Below, in pieces: positions 25,869 to 34,716 of a stretch of DNA of 61,537 nucleotides. The notes beneath the pieces were generated by a model, which saw only the letters and a list, made by a program, of their open reading frames with translations, was not told the origin of the DNA and did not search any database. A program made the position numbers and the translations under genes. The first letter of the stretch is position 1; each line of letters begins with the position of its first letter. Source of the DNA: Curtobacterium sp. ISL-83 (GTDB taxonomy: Bacteria > Actinomycetota > Actinomycetes > Actinomycetales > Microbacteriaceae); the NCBI RefSeq assembly GCF_018613895.1, contig NZ_JAGGPH010000005.1, forward strand, positions 1 through 61,537, read 5' to 3'.

Positions 25869-28004
25869 TCAGGGAGCGAGCGAGCGCACCGCTTCGAGCG
25901 CTTCGCTCGTCGCGCGGACCGCGTCGACGCTCCGTGCGTCGCGCGCACCGCCGACGACGGCGACCGGCACACCGTCGGCCTGGAGGCGCGCGACGAGCTC
26001 CTCGATCGACGTCCCGTCCGCCCCGTGGGCGCGTTCCTGACCCGCGCACACGACGACGTGGTCTGCGGGGATCATGCGCTCGGCGCCGTCCTCGTCCCGG
26101 ATCCACAGCGCGCCCGGTTCGATGCGGAGGTACTCCTGCACTCCCCCGACCATCTGCACGCCGGCGTCCCCCAGCCGACCGATCGCGACCCAGCGCGAGG
26201 TCAGGCCGATCCCCTGCCCGAACTTGCCGGTGCGCCGGAGCACCGTCACCTGGTGCCCGGGTCGGAGGGTCCGCCGTGCTGCGGGCAGGCGCTGGGGCAC
26301 GTCACCGACGATCTCCTCGGACACGTCGACGTCCCAGCGGGCGGCGAACTCGGCGGCGCGGCGGACCTCGTCGGGCGACTCGGTCAAGAAGGCGGCCGTG
26401 TCCACGCCGATGCCGCCGCCGCCGATCACCGCGACGGTCCCCTCGGGCACGCCGTCCCGCAGGGCGTCCTCGTAGGAGTGCACGTGCGGCAGGTCGGCGC
26501 CGGGGAGGTCGACCACGCGCGGGACGACGCCGGGCGCGAGCACCACGGCTTCACTGCTGACGAGGTCCGACGCCGTCGCCGCACGGCCGAGGTGCACGGT
26601 CGCCCCGCGCTCGGCCAGTTCGACGGACGCGGCACGCACCGTCGCGGCGTAGTCCTCCTTCCCCGGGACGAGGGCGGCGAGCGCGAACTGCCCGCCGAGC
26701 CGGTCCGAGGCTTCCCAGAGCGTCACCCGGTGCCCCCGGCGCGCGGCGTCGACGGCCGCGGCGAGTCCGGCCGGGCCACCGCCGACGACGTCGACGCGCT
26801 TCGGAGCCGCGGTCGGACGCGCGGGGAAGGCGAGTTCCCGCCCGGCTCGTGGGTTGACGAGGCAGGAGACCGGCGCGCCGACGATCGACCGGTCGAGGCA
26901 CGCCTGATTGCAGCCGATGCAGGTGTTGACCACGTCGAAGCGGCCCTCGAGGGACCGCGCGACGATCGCGGGGTCGGCCAGGAACGGCCGGGCCAGGGCG
27001 ACGGCGTCGATGCGCCCGTCGGTGAGCACGGCCTCGCCGTCGCGCAGGTCGGTCATCCGGTTCGAGGCGATCACCCGGACGTGCGGGTTTGCCGAGGCGC
27101 GGACGACACCCGCGATGCGTTCGGCGTACGCGATCCAGGCCCCGTGCGGCACCGAGGCCTGGACGGTGGGGGTCCGCGACTCGTGCCAGCCGATCCCGAC
27201 CGAGATCCCGTCGAGCCCGAGCGGCAGCAGGTCGTGCACCAGCGCGTCGACCTCGTCGGGGGTGGTCGAACCGGGCATCAGGTCCGCCCCGGACAGTCGG
27301 ATCGTCACCGCGAGGTCGGGGACGGCAGCCCGGACCGCACGGACGACCTCGACCGCGAACCGTCGGCGTCGGACCGCGTCGCCGCCCCACTCGTCGTCCC
27401 GCAGGTTCGTCAACGGCGACTGGAACTGGTTGATGAGGTACCCCTCGGACGCCATGATCTCGACGCCGTCGAACCCGATGTCCCGCGCCGAGCGCGCCGC
27501 GGCGGCGAAGTCCTCGACCGTCCGGAGTACCTCGTCACCGGTGAGCTCCTGGGGCAGGACGCCCCGCGCTGCGGCCCACGGCAACGCCGAGGGAGCCACG
27601 GCACGCTGCGGTGCGCCGTGCCGGTCCGTCATCCCGCCGACGAGCGCGTAGCGCCCTGCGTGGAAGAGCTGCGCGAGGATCGTACCGCCCTCGTCGTGCA
27701 CGGCGTCGACGGCCACCCGGAAGCGCTCGTCGGCTCCCCCGACGCCGAACACCGCGAAGTCGGGACCGCCGCGGGCCTCGTCGCTCACCGCGATGCCACC
27801 GGTGATGATGCACGCGGCACCACCGGCCGCCCGCTCCCGGTAGAACGCCGCCATCCCGGCACCGCCGTCGTCGTGCACCTCGAGCCCGGTGTGCATCGAG
27901 CCCATCACCACCCGGTTCGGCAGGGTGAGGGGCCCGAGGGTCCACGGGGAGGCGACGGTCCGGAGCGACTCCGGCACGACGGGGAGGGAAGCGACGCTGC
28001 TCAT
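25869..28004 (-). CDS. 2,4-dienoyl-CoA reductase-like flavo/iron-sulfur oxidoreductase
   Basis: This 711-residue protein has the FadH architecture. An N-terminal OYE-type TIM barrel binds FMN ([44 protein letters not shown]). A 4Fe-4S site follows near residue 360 ([11 protein letters not shown], then a Cys in PVSCLVNP), then a C-terminal FAD/NAD(P)H module ([20 protein letters not shown]). Family members reduce conjugated dienoyl-CoA esters or related enones. It is the last gene of the acyl-CoA operon, 4 bases after the SDR, where it would suit reduction of a cyclohexadiene-carboxyl-CoA. The ATG at 28004 excludes an upstream stretch that overlaps the SDR. Confidence 0.85.
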   Translation of the reverse strand: MSSVASLPVVPESLRTVASPWTLGPLTLPNRVVMGSMHTGLEVHDDGGAGMAAFYRERAAGGAACIITGGIAVSDEARGGPDFAVFGVGGADERFRVAVDAVHDEGGTILAQLFHAGRYALVGGMTDRHGAPQRAVAPSALPWAAARGVLPQELTGDEVLRTVEDFAAAARSARDIGFDGVEIMASEGYLINQFQSPLTNLRDDEWGGDAVRRRRFAVEVVRAVRAAVPDLAVTIRLSGADLMPGSTTPDEVDALVHDLLPLGLDGISVGIGWHESRTPTVQASVPHGAWIAYAERIAGVVRASANPHVRVIASNRMTDLRDGEAVLTDGRIDAVALARPFLADPAIVARSLEGRFDVVNTCIGCNQACLDRSIVGAPVSCLVNPRAGRELAFPARPTAAPKRVDVVGGGPAGLAAAVDAARRGHRVTLWEASDRLGGQFALAALVPGKEDYAATVRAASVELAERGATVHLGRAATASDLVSSEAVVLAPGVVPRVVDLPGADLPHVHSYEDALRDGVPEGTVAVIGGGGIGVDTAAFLTESPDEVRRAAEFAARWDVDVSEEIVGDVPQRLPAARRTLRPGHQVTVLRRTGKFGQGIGLTSRWVAIGRLGDAGVQMVGGVQEYLRIEPGALWIRDEDGAERMIPADHVVVCAGQERAHGADGTSIEELVARLQADGVPVAVVGGARDARSVDAVRATSEALEAVRSLAP

Positions 28005-28008
28005 GCGC

Positions 28009-28854
28009 CTATTCTGCGGCGTCCACGTCCACCGCGCCGACCGGCGGGAGCACCGCGTCCCGGAGCGGGGCCGTCGTGTCGGCCCAGAACGGCGGCGCGA
28101 TGACGGTGAGGCCACCGTCGACCGAGAGGATCTGGCCCGTGATGTACGACGCCTTGTCGGAGAGCAGGAAGTCCACCGCGTCGGCCATGTCGTCGGCCGT
28201 GCCCGGGCGCTGCAGCGGCACCTTGCTGAGCACCGTGTCGATCGGCGCCATGCCCGGGACCGCGTTGTAGAAGTAGTCGAGCGAGTCGGTGTCGATGAGG
28301 CCGCCGTTGACCGCGTTGACGGTGATCTGGCGGGGTCCGAACTCGACCGCCATGTACTGCATGTACGACTCGGTCATCGCCTTCGCGGCCCCGAGCGCCG
28401 CGTACGTCGGGAACGCCCGGAGCGAGCCGTAGGACGTGACGACGACGATGCGCCCGCCGCGGTCCATGAGCTCGGCCGCCCGCTGCGCGCCGAGCACGAA
28501 CGACCGGGCGTTCGTGGCGTAGCTGCGGTCGAGGTGGTGCAGCTTCAGCTGTGCGACGGGCTTGAACGCGCTGGCCGCGGCGTTCGCCACGAACATGTCG
28601 AGCCGGCCGTACGTTTCGCGCACGAGGTCGAACATCGCGTCGAGGGACGCCGGGTCCTCGATGTCGGCCTGGACCGTGATGCCGTCCCCGCCCGCGGCGC
28701 GGACGTCGGCGAGCGATTCCTCGGCCAGGTCGGCGTTCTTCTTGTAGTTGATGACGACGGTCACGCCGCGCGCGCCGAGCTTCTGCGCGAGCAGGCGGCC
28801 GATGCCGCGGGATGCGCCCGTGATGAGCGCGATGGGCGCGGTGGTTGCAGCCAA
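28009..28854 (-). CDS. FabL-like short-chain reductase (enoyl reductase type)
   Basis: This 281-residue SDR has the NADPH-binding TGASRGIG (13-20). The catalytic residues follow the Y-x6-K spacing (Tyr151, Lys158 in YAALGAAK) rather than the usual Y-x3-K. It also has ITVNAVNGGLIDTDSL, close to Bacillus FabL (enoyl-ACP reductase III). An enoyl-CoA/ACP reductase role is therefore more likely than a ketoreductase. The TTG start at 28854 is preceded by AAGGAACACA; the frame upstream is unconserved. In this operon it could play the part of ChcA, the 1-cyclohexenylcarbonyl-CoA reductase. Confidence 0.82.
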   Translation of the reverse strand: MAATTAPIALITGASRGIGRLLAQKLGARGVTVVINYKKNADLAEESLADVRAAGGDGITVQADIEDPASLDAMFDLVRETYGRLDMFVANAAASAFKPVAQLKLHHLDRSYATNARSFVLGAQRAAELMDRGGRIVVVTSYGSLRAFPTYAALGAAKAMTESYMQYMAVEFGPRQITVNAVNGGLIDTDSLDYFYNAVPGMAPIDTVLSKVPLQRPGTADDMADAVDFLLSDKASYITGQILSVDGGLTVIAPPFWADTTAPLRDAVLPPVGAVDVDAAE

Positions 28855-28931
28855 TGTGTTCCTTGCGTGGTCGGGGACGGGAGGCGCGGGGCGGGACCGC
28901 ACCGTGCCTCCAGTCCGTCTCGTGGTCGCGG

Positions 28932-30089
28932 CTAGAAGCCGGCCTTGCCGGTGACGACCGCGCGGCCGACCACCAGCTTCTGGATCTCGTTCGTGCCCTC
29001 TTCGAAGCGCTGCGCGCGGGCGTCGCGGTAGACACGCTCGATGGCGTTGCGCTTCCAGTAGCCCTGCCCGCCGTGCACCTGCAGCGCCTTGTCGGTCACC
29101 CGGGCGAGCATGTCGACGGCGACCATCTTCGAGGCGCTGGAGAGCGTGCCGGCGTCCGGACGGTCCTCTTCGTAGGCGCGCGCGGCCTCGAGGACGAGCG
29201 CGCGGGCCGCGGCGATGTCGGCGTAGTTCTCCGCCAGGTAGAACTGGATGGCCTGGCGGCTCGAAAGCGGCTTGCCGAAGGTCTCACGGCGGTTCGCGTA
29301 CTCGACGGCGAGCTCGTTCGCGCGCTCGGCGAGCCCGACGGCGCTCATCGCGACCGAGACCCGGCTCGGCAGGAGGAACCCGCCGAGTGCGACCTCGAGG
29401 CCCTGGCCCTCGTCGCCGAGGCGGGCGCTCGCGGGGATCGGCGTCTCGGTGAAGCGCAGGATCGCGTGGTCGGTGCCGCGGATCCCCATGGTGTCGGAGT
29501 CGTCGATGACCTCGGCGCCGGGCAGACCGCTGTTCGGCATCAGGAACGCGACGGTGCCGTCCTGGCCGGTGGTGCCCTCGAGGCGCGCGGCGATCAGCCA
29601 GTAGTCGGCCTTGACCCCGAACGTGATGAGGTGCTTCTCGCCGTTCATCACGTACGTGTCGCCCTCGCGGCGCACCGTGGTGCGGATGTCCGCCCCGGTA
29701 CCCGCCGTCGCCTCGGTGAGGGTGAACGCGACGAGCTTGTCCCCGGCGACGCTCGGCTTGACGACCTGCTCGAGCTGCTCCGCCGTCGCGTACGGCTCCA
29801 TGGCCCGCCACGTGCCGTTGATGACGTGCACGAGCATCCGGATGGAGGCGTGCGAGCGGGAGACGATCTCCATGATCTCGAGGTAGCGGGAGAACGGGAT
29901 GCCCCGCCCGCCGAGCTCCGGTGGTGCCGCGAGGCTCAGCCAGCCCTTGTCCTTGAGTTCCTGGAACAGTGCGGGGGCGACCTGACCCGTGCGCTCGATC
30001 TCCTCGGCCCACGCTTCACCGGGGCCGCGGACCCACTCGGTGACCTCGGCCTTCAGCTGCTGGAAGGCCGTGTCGTCGTACGTCGTCAT
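28932..30089 (-). CDS. Acyl-CoA dehydrogenase
   Basis: This 385-residue flavoprotein has the three ACAD domains, with TLTEATAGTGADIRTT, YVMNGEKHLITFG and a C-terminal QVHGGQGYWKRNAIERVYRD followed by RFEEGTNEIQK. The Glu in FEEGT is at the usual catalytic-base position. It oxidises, or within this pathway interconverts, alpha,beta positions of an acyl-CoA. It starts 4 bases after the fusion gene. The 77-base gap to the next gene holds an imperfect GACGGGAGGC palindrome that may reduce read-through. Confidence 0.88.
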   Translation of the reverse strand: MTTYDDTAFQQLKAEVTEWVRGPGEAWAEEIERTGQVAPALFQELKDKGWLSLAAPPELGGRGIPFSRYLEIMEIVSRSHASIRMLVHVINGTWRAMEPYATAEQLEQVVKPSVAGDKLVAFTLTEATAGTGADIRTTVRREGDTYVMNGEKHLITFGVKADYWLIAARLEGTTGQDGTVAFLMPNSGLPGAEVIDDSDTMGIRGTDHAILRFTETPIPASARLGDEGQGLEVALGGFLLPSRVSVAMSAVGLAERANELAVEYANRRETFGKPLSSRQAIQFYLAENYADIAAARALVLEAARAYEEDRPDAGTLSSASKMVAVDMLARVTDKALQVHGGQGYWKRNAIERVYRDARAQRFEEGTNEIQKLVVGRAVVTGKAGF

Positions 30090-30093
30090 CCGG

Positions 30094-33000
30094 TCATCGC
30101 TCCTTCGTCGCGGCCAGTGCCGCTGCCTGCTCCCGCAGGACGTTCTTCTGGACCTTGCCCACGGCGTTCCGCGGCAGTTCGTCGAGGTACTCGAGCCGTT
30201 CCGGCCAGTAGTACTTGCTGACCCCGGCACGGTCGAGGTGCTGCTGCATCGCCGCGAAGTCGAGCGGCTCGTCCGGCCGCGCGGACACGACGAACGCGCA
30301 GGCGCGCTCCCCGAGTCGTTCGTCGGGCATCGCCACGATCGCGACGTCCGTCACGAGCGGGTGCTGGTACAGCAGGTTCTCGATCTCCACCACGGGGATC
30401 TTCTCACCACCGCGGTTGATCACGTCCTTGATCCGGCCGGTGATCGACAAGAATCCCTGGTCCGAGATCTTCGCCAGGTCCCCGGTCCGGTACCAGCCGT
30501 CCTCGGTGAACACGTCGTCGGTCAGGTCGGGACGGTCCAGGTAGCCGGTGAACATCGTGGGCGAGAACAGCTCGAAGTTCCCTTCGGTGTCGGCGGGGAG
30601 CTCGTGGCCCTCGTCGTCCACGATGCGGATCGCGACGCCGGGCAGTGCCCGCCCGTCGTGCCCGTACGCGTCGGCCGGGTCGTCGCCCGGGCCGGACAGT
30701 GCACCGAGACAGGTCTCGCTCGTCCCGAACGCGCCGAGGATCGCGCTGCCGAGCACCGTGCTGGCGCGCTGGGCGAGCGCTCGCGGTACCGCGGCACCGG
30801 TCGGCACGAAGATCCGCAGGCTCGCGGGGGCCGGGGCACCTGCCTCGACCAGGTCGACGAGGTCCGTCAGGAACGGCGTCGCGCACTGCACGAAGGTCGC
30901 CCCGGCCGCGCCGAACGCCTGCTCGAGCGCGACCGTGCCGTCCCACACCGGCTGCAGGACCTGGGGCGCACCGAGCCGGAACGCCAGGAGCATGCCGTAC
31001 AGGAACCCGGTCTGGTGGGCGAGCGGCGACGGGATGTAGATGCGGTCGTCGCGGGTCAGGCCGGACTGGGCGACGTGCATGGCGGTCGCGAGCCCGAGGG
31101 TGCGGTGCGGGTGCTGCACGCCCTTCGGTTCGCCGGTGGTGCCCGACGTGAACAGGAGCTGGCAGATGTCGTCCGCTCCCGGTGCGTGCGAGCGGATCTC
31201 GTCGACGTCGACCTGCACGGCGTCGAGCGCCGCGTCGAAGTACCGCCACTGCCACTCGCTGGCACGCACGCGGTCGGCCGCGTCCGCGGGCAGCGGCGGC
31301 TGGTTCGTCGGGGTGTCGGGGACCCCACGCGCCTCGGCGCGGAGCACGACGACGTGCTCGAGGGAGAGCCGCCGCCCCTGAGCCGCCGCCTCGTCCACGA
31401 CGTCGAGCAGTTCGAGGGCGGGCCGGCGCTTCCGGAACACGTTCGGCAGGAACACGACCCGGGCGCGGGACCGTGCGAGCGTCATCGTGGTCTCACGGGG
31501 GCCGAACACCGGCATGATCGGCGTCGCGACCGCACCGATCTGGATCGCGCCGAGGCTGATCGAGACGAACTCCCGCCAGTTCGGCAGCTGCATCGCCACG
31601 GACTCGCCCCGGCGGACCCCGAGCTCGAGGAGGAGCGCGGACACCCGGTCGGCTTCGTCCTGCAGCTGCCTCCACGTCGTCTCGACGGGCGTGGTGCCAC
31701 CGATCTCGATGACGGCGAGGCCCTCTGGGTCGGACTCGGAGAGCGCCCGCACCTTCTCGCTCAGCACGAGCGGGTCGGCGTCGACCCCGGCGAGCGCCGG
31801 CAGTCCGGGTCCCGAGCCCACCGATGCGCCTGCGGTCGTGGCCGCCGGAGAGACGGCGTCGTCGTCGGAGCGGGTCGCCGGAACGCCCGTCGCCGTCGTG
31901 GTCACGGTGTCCCGTGTGTCGACGGCGGCGGTCCCGGTGGCCCCGGTCTCGCCGAGGTCGGTGCGCTCCGGGGGTCGCTCGGCCTGGTCGGCACGCTCGT
32001 CACGGCGGGTCTCGGCGGGGAGTCCGTCACCGATCGACAGGTCGAGGCCCACGGAGTTCATCGCCTCCAGGAAGGTCGGGTACGAGATGCGGTACGCCCG
32101 CGGGTACGTCAGCGACGACGCCCCGTCGGCCCGGGAGGCGGCGACGGCGAGCGACATGAGCACCCGGTGGTCGTTGAACGAGGACATCGGTGAGCCGTGC
32201 AGCGTCCCGCGGCCGACGCCGGTGACCCGCAGCTCGTCGGCACCCTGTTCGGCCCGTCCGCCCATCCGGTTGAGCTGGAGCATCGCCGCGACGCGGTCGG
32301 ACTCCTTCAGCCGGATGTGCGCGACGTTCCAGAGCCGGGTCGTGCCCTCGGCGAAGGTCGCCATCGTGGACAGCACGGGCAACAGGTCCGGGATCGGCTG
32401 GCAGTCGATGTCGAGCGGGCGGAGCGGCGACCCGTCGTGCTGGACCCGGACGAACCCGGTCGCCTCGTCGATGTGCATCGGGACGCCCATCGCGGTCGCG
32501 AGGTCGAGGAACTCGCTCTCCGGGTGGTCCGTCTCGGCGGTGGTGAACGCGGTCATACCGCGGAGGAGCACGTCGGACTCGCGGATCGCGGCGGCCGCGA
32601 TGCCGAAGGCCGCCGACCCGATGTCCGGCGGGATCACGTAGTCGTGCGGTGTGGCCTGCTGGTGCGCCGGCACCCGGTACTCGAGCCAGTCGTCGGACAC
32701 CTCGACCCGGAGTCCGAACTGCCGCATCATGCGCACGGTGAGCTCGACGTACGGCTGCTCGTTGAGTCGACCGCCCGTGATGTGGATGCGGGTCTCCTGG
32801 TCGGCGAAGGGCGCGAGCAGCAGCAGGCCGGAGACCCACTGCGAGAGCGTCCCGGCGATCGAGACGTCACCGCCACGCGGTCGCTTCGGCTGGACCGTGA
32901 CGGGCGGGCAGTCGTTCGTCGCCTCGAGCTCGACGCCCATCTGCGTCAGTGAGGTGAGGAGCGCCTTGATCGGCCGACGCTGGAAGTACTTCATCCCGGA

Positions 33001-33366
33001 CAGCGTCATCGGCTTGTCGGCGAGTGATGCCAGGCCGGTCATGAAGTAGAGCGTCGTGCCGGACGACCCCATGTTGAGGATGCCGTCGGCACCACGGGAC
33101 CCGTGGTCGACGACGTCGGCGGCCTGGTAACGGCCGCCGAGGCCGGTCACGTGGTACGCGTTCCCGCGGCGCCGGATGTCGACGCCGAGGGCCCGGAGCG
33201 TCCCCACCGTCCACTCCACCTGTCGGGTGGAGCTGATCCCGGAGATGACGCTCGTTCCCTGCGCGAGCGATGCGAGCACGAGTGCCCGGTGTGCGTGGTA
33301 CTTGGAGACGGGGACGTCGAGCTCCCCGACGAGCGGGGCGGACGTCCCGCGCACGACCAACTGCAT
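30094..33366 (-). CDS. EPSP-synthase-like / AMP-forming acyl-CoA ligase fusion
   Basis: A single uninterrupted frame encodes 1,090 residues. Residues 1-445 are an EPSP-synthase (AroA) fold with VPVSKYHAHRALVLASLA, Arg131 in QRRPI, LSQ (174-176), Asp327, KESDR (354-358) and NDHR (398-401). Residues 446-525 are a Thr/Ala/Asp/Glu-rich linker. Residues 526-1090 are an acyl-CoA synthetase with LLFTSGTTGEPKGV (738-750), GWYRTGDL, GRIKDVINRGGEKIP and the C-terminal Lys in NAVGKVQKN. The AroA part has Tyr23, Ser101, Tyr107, Leu174 and Ile427 where E. coli has Ser23, Asn94, Arg100, Ser169 and Lys411, so it is probably not the housekeeping EPSP synthase. It heads the operon, with GGGAAGAGG before the ATG, and would activate a shikimate-derived acid. 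Confidence 0.88.
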   Translation of the reverse strand: MQLVVRGTSAPLVGELDVPVSKYHAHRALVLASLAQGTSVISGISSTRQVEWTVGTLRALGVDIRRRGNAYHVTGLGGRYQAADVVDHGSRGADGILNMGSSGTTLYFMTGLASLADKPMTLSGMKYFQRRPIKALLTSLTQMGVELEATNDCPPVTVQPKRPRGGDVSIAGTLSQWVSGLLLLAPFADQETRIHITGGRLNEQPYVELTVRMMRQFGLRVEVSDDWLEYRVPAHQQATPHDYVIPPDIGSAAFGIAAAAIRESDVLLRGMTAFTTAETDHPESEFLDLATAMGVPMHIDEATGFVRVQHDGSPLRPLDIDCQPIPDLLPVLSTMATFAEGTTRLWNVAHIRLKESDRVAAMLQLNRMGGRAEQGADELRVTGVGRGTLHGSPMSSFNDHRVLMSLAVAASRADGASSLTYPRAYRISYPTFLEAMNSVGLDLSIGDGLPAETRRDERADQAERPPERTDLGETGATGTAAVDTRDTVTTTATGVPATRSDDDAVSPAATTAGASVGSGPGLPALAGVDADPLVLSEKVRALSESDPEGLAVIEIGGTTPVETTWRQLQDEADRVSALLLELGVRRGESVAMQLPNWREFVSISLGAIQIGAVATPIMPVFGPRETTMTLARSRARVVFLPNVFRKRRPALELLDVVDEAAAQGRRLSLEHVVVLRAEARGVPDTPTNQPPLPADAADRVRASEWQWRYFDAALDAVQVDVDEIRSHAPGADDICQLLFTSGTTGEPKGVQHPHRTLGLATAMHVAQSGLTRDDRIYIPSPLAHQTGFLYGMLLAFRLGAPQVLQPVWDGTVALEQAFGAAGATFVQCATPFLTDLVDLVEAGAPAPASLRIFVPTGAAVPRALAQRASTVLGSAILGAFGTSETCLGALSGPGDDPADAYGHDGRALPGVAIRIVDDEGHELPADTEGNFELFSPTMFTGYLDRPDLTDDVFTEDGWYRTGDLAKISDQGFLSITGRIKDVINRGGEKIPVVEIENLLYQHPLVTDVAIVAMPDERLGERACAFVVSARPDEPLDFAAMQQHLDRAGVSKYYWPERLEYLDELPRNAVGKVQKNVLREQAAALAATKER

Positions 33367-33399
33367 GCGAACCTCTTCCCTGTGAGCGGTTCCACGGTA

Positions 33400-33414
33400 G
33401 TACCGAAGCGGTAC
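33400..33414. promoter_or_regulatory. Candidate operator of the acyl-CoA operon
   Basis: GTACCGAAGCGGTAC is a perfect inverted repeat (6-bp arms, 3-base centre). It lies 34 bases upstream of the fusion gene start, in the 125-base gap shared with the divergent GCS2-type ligase gene. Position and symmetry suit a TetR- or GntR-type dimer, but no regulator gene is adjacent. Confidence 0.4.
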
Positions 33415-33491
33415 ATCTCATGGCGCACCCTGTACGACCGGCGCGGGAGTTCGTTGTGCACTTCCGACAACCGACCAGGCAGGATGGCGCC

Positions 33492-34622
33492 ATGGACATC
33501 CGTTTCACAGCGTCCCACCCGTCGACCATCGGTGTCGAGTGGGAACTCCCGCTGGTCGACCGCGAGACCGGTGACCTCGCGCCGCGGGCCCCCGCCGTGA
33601 TCGCCGCCGTGCAGGAGCGGCTCGGCGACCGCGACCGGGTGACGGAGGAGCTCCTGACGAACACCGTCGAGGTCGTGACGGGCGTCCACACCCGGGTGCG
33701 GGACGCCACCGCGGAACTCGCCGGGATCGTGGGCGCGGTCATCGAGGCCGCTGACCCGCTCGACGCCGAGGTCATGTGCGCCGGGACCCACCCCTTCGCG
33801 GTGTGGGACCAGCAGGAGATCACACCCGACAGCGAGCACTACACGACCCTCATCGACCGGACGCGCTGGTGGGGGCGGCAGATGCTCATCTGGGGCGTGC
33901 ACGTCCACGTCGGCATCGACGACCGCGAGAAGGCCCTGCCGATCCTCGGTGCGATGCTCGCGTACGTGCCGCACGTGCAGGCGTTCACCGCGTCGAGTCC
34001 GTTCTGGGCCGGCACCGACACCGGGTACGCCTCGAACCGCGCCCTGATGTTCCAGCAACTGCCCACCGGTGGCCTGCCGCCGCAGCTCGGCGCGTGGTCG
34101 GACTTCGAGGGGATCGTGGGCGACCTCACCCACACCGGCGTGATCGAGGGTTTCAAGGACCTCCGCTGGGACATCCGGCCGTCGCCGGCGTGGGGCACGC
34201 TGGAGAACCGGGTGTCCGACGGCATCTCGACCCTGCAGGAGGTCGGCGCGGTCACCGCGTTGGTCCAGTGCCTGGTGACGTCGATGTCCGACCGCCTGGA
34301 CGCCGGCGAGACGCTGCCGACGATGCAGCCCTGGTTCGTGCGGGAGAACAAGTGGCGCGCCGCCCGGTACGGCATGGACGCCGAGATCATCACGAACGCG
34401 GCCGGGGACGAGCGGCTCGTGACCGACGAGGTGCACGACCTGGTCGCTGCCCTCGACCCCGTCGCCGATCGGCTCGGCTGCCAACAGGAGCTGCACCACC
34501 TCGACACGATGATCGCGGACGGCGCGTCCTACCAGCGCCAGCTGGCGGTCGCCGCCGAGAACGGCGGCGACCTCCGTGCCGTCGTCCGGCACCTGGTGCG
34601 GGAGTTCCGCGAGTCGCTCTGA
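33492..34622 (+). CDS. GCS2-type carboxylate-amine ligase (YbdK-like)
   Basis: This 376-residue ATP-dependent ligase of the glutamate-cysteine ligase type 2 family has TIGVEWELPLVD at the N-terminus, WGVHVHVGIDDREKA, and the C-terminal ENKWRAARYGMDAEII. Members form gamma-glutamylcysteine weakly or have unknown substrates. Actinobacteria normally use mycothiol, so the physiological product is uncertain. The gene is divergent from the acyl-CoA operon and ends at a strong palindromic terminator. Confidence 0.85.
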   Translation: MDIRFTASHPSTIGVEWELPLVDRETGDLAPRAPAVIAAVQERLGDRDRVTEELLTNTVEVVTGVHTRVRDATAELAGIVGAVIEAADPLDAEVMCAGTHPFAVWDQQEITPDSEHYTTLIDRTRWWGRQMLIWGVHVHVGIDDREKALPILGAMLAYVPHVQAFTASSPFWAGTDTGYASNRALMFQQLPTGGLPPQLGAWSDFEGIVGDLTHTGVIEGFKDLRWDIRPSPAWGTLENRVSDGISTLQEVGAVTALVQCLVTSMSDRLDAGETLPTMQPWFVRENKWRAARYGMDAEIITNAAGDERLVTDEVHDLVAALDPVADRLGCQQELHHLDTMIADGASYQRQLAVAAENGGDLRAVVRHLVREFRESL

Positions 34623-34625
34623 GGA

Positions 34626-34669
34626 CAGACGGGAGGCCCGTGGCGGATCCGCCACGGGCCTCCCGTCTG
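34626..34669. terminator. Loop-less palindromic terminator
   Basis: A perfect 44-base palindrome with 22-bp arms and no spacer lies between the convergent GCS2-type ligase and ffh genes. It contains the GACGGGAGGC core and a GGATCC centre. Confidence 0.75.
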
Positions 34670-34716
34670 GTGGTGGGTCGCCGCAGCGCCCCTGTGACGT
34701 CAGCGTCCGTCCGACG

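Noticed and set aside
30094..33366. Two separate genes, aroA and fadD, merged by an error
   Set aside because: The frame is open throughout, the linker has normal codon use, and no stop or internal ribosome binding site was evident. The housekeeping aroA role is unlikely given the changed residues.
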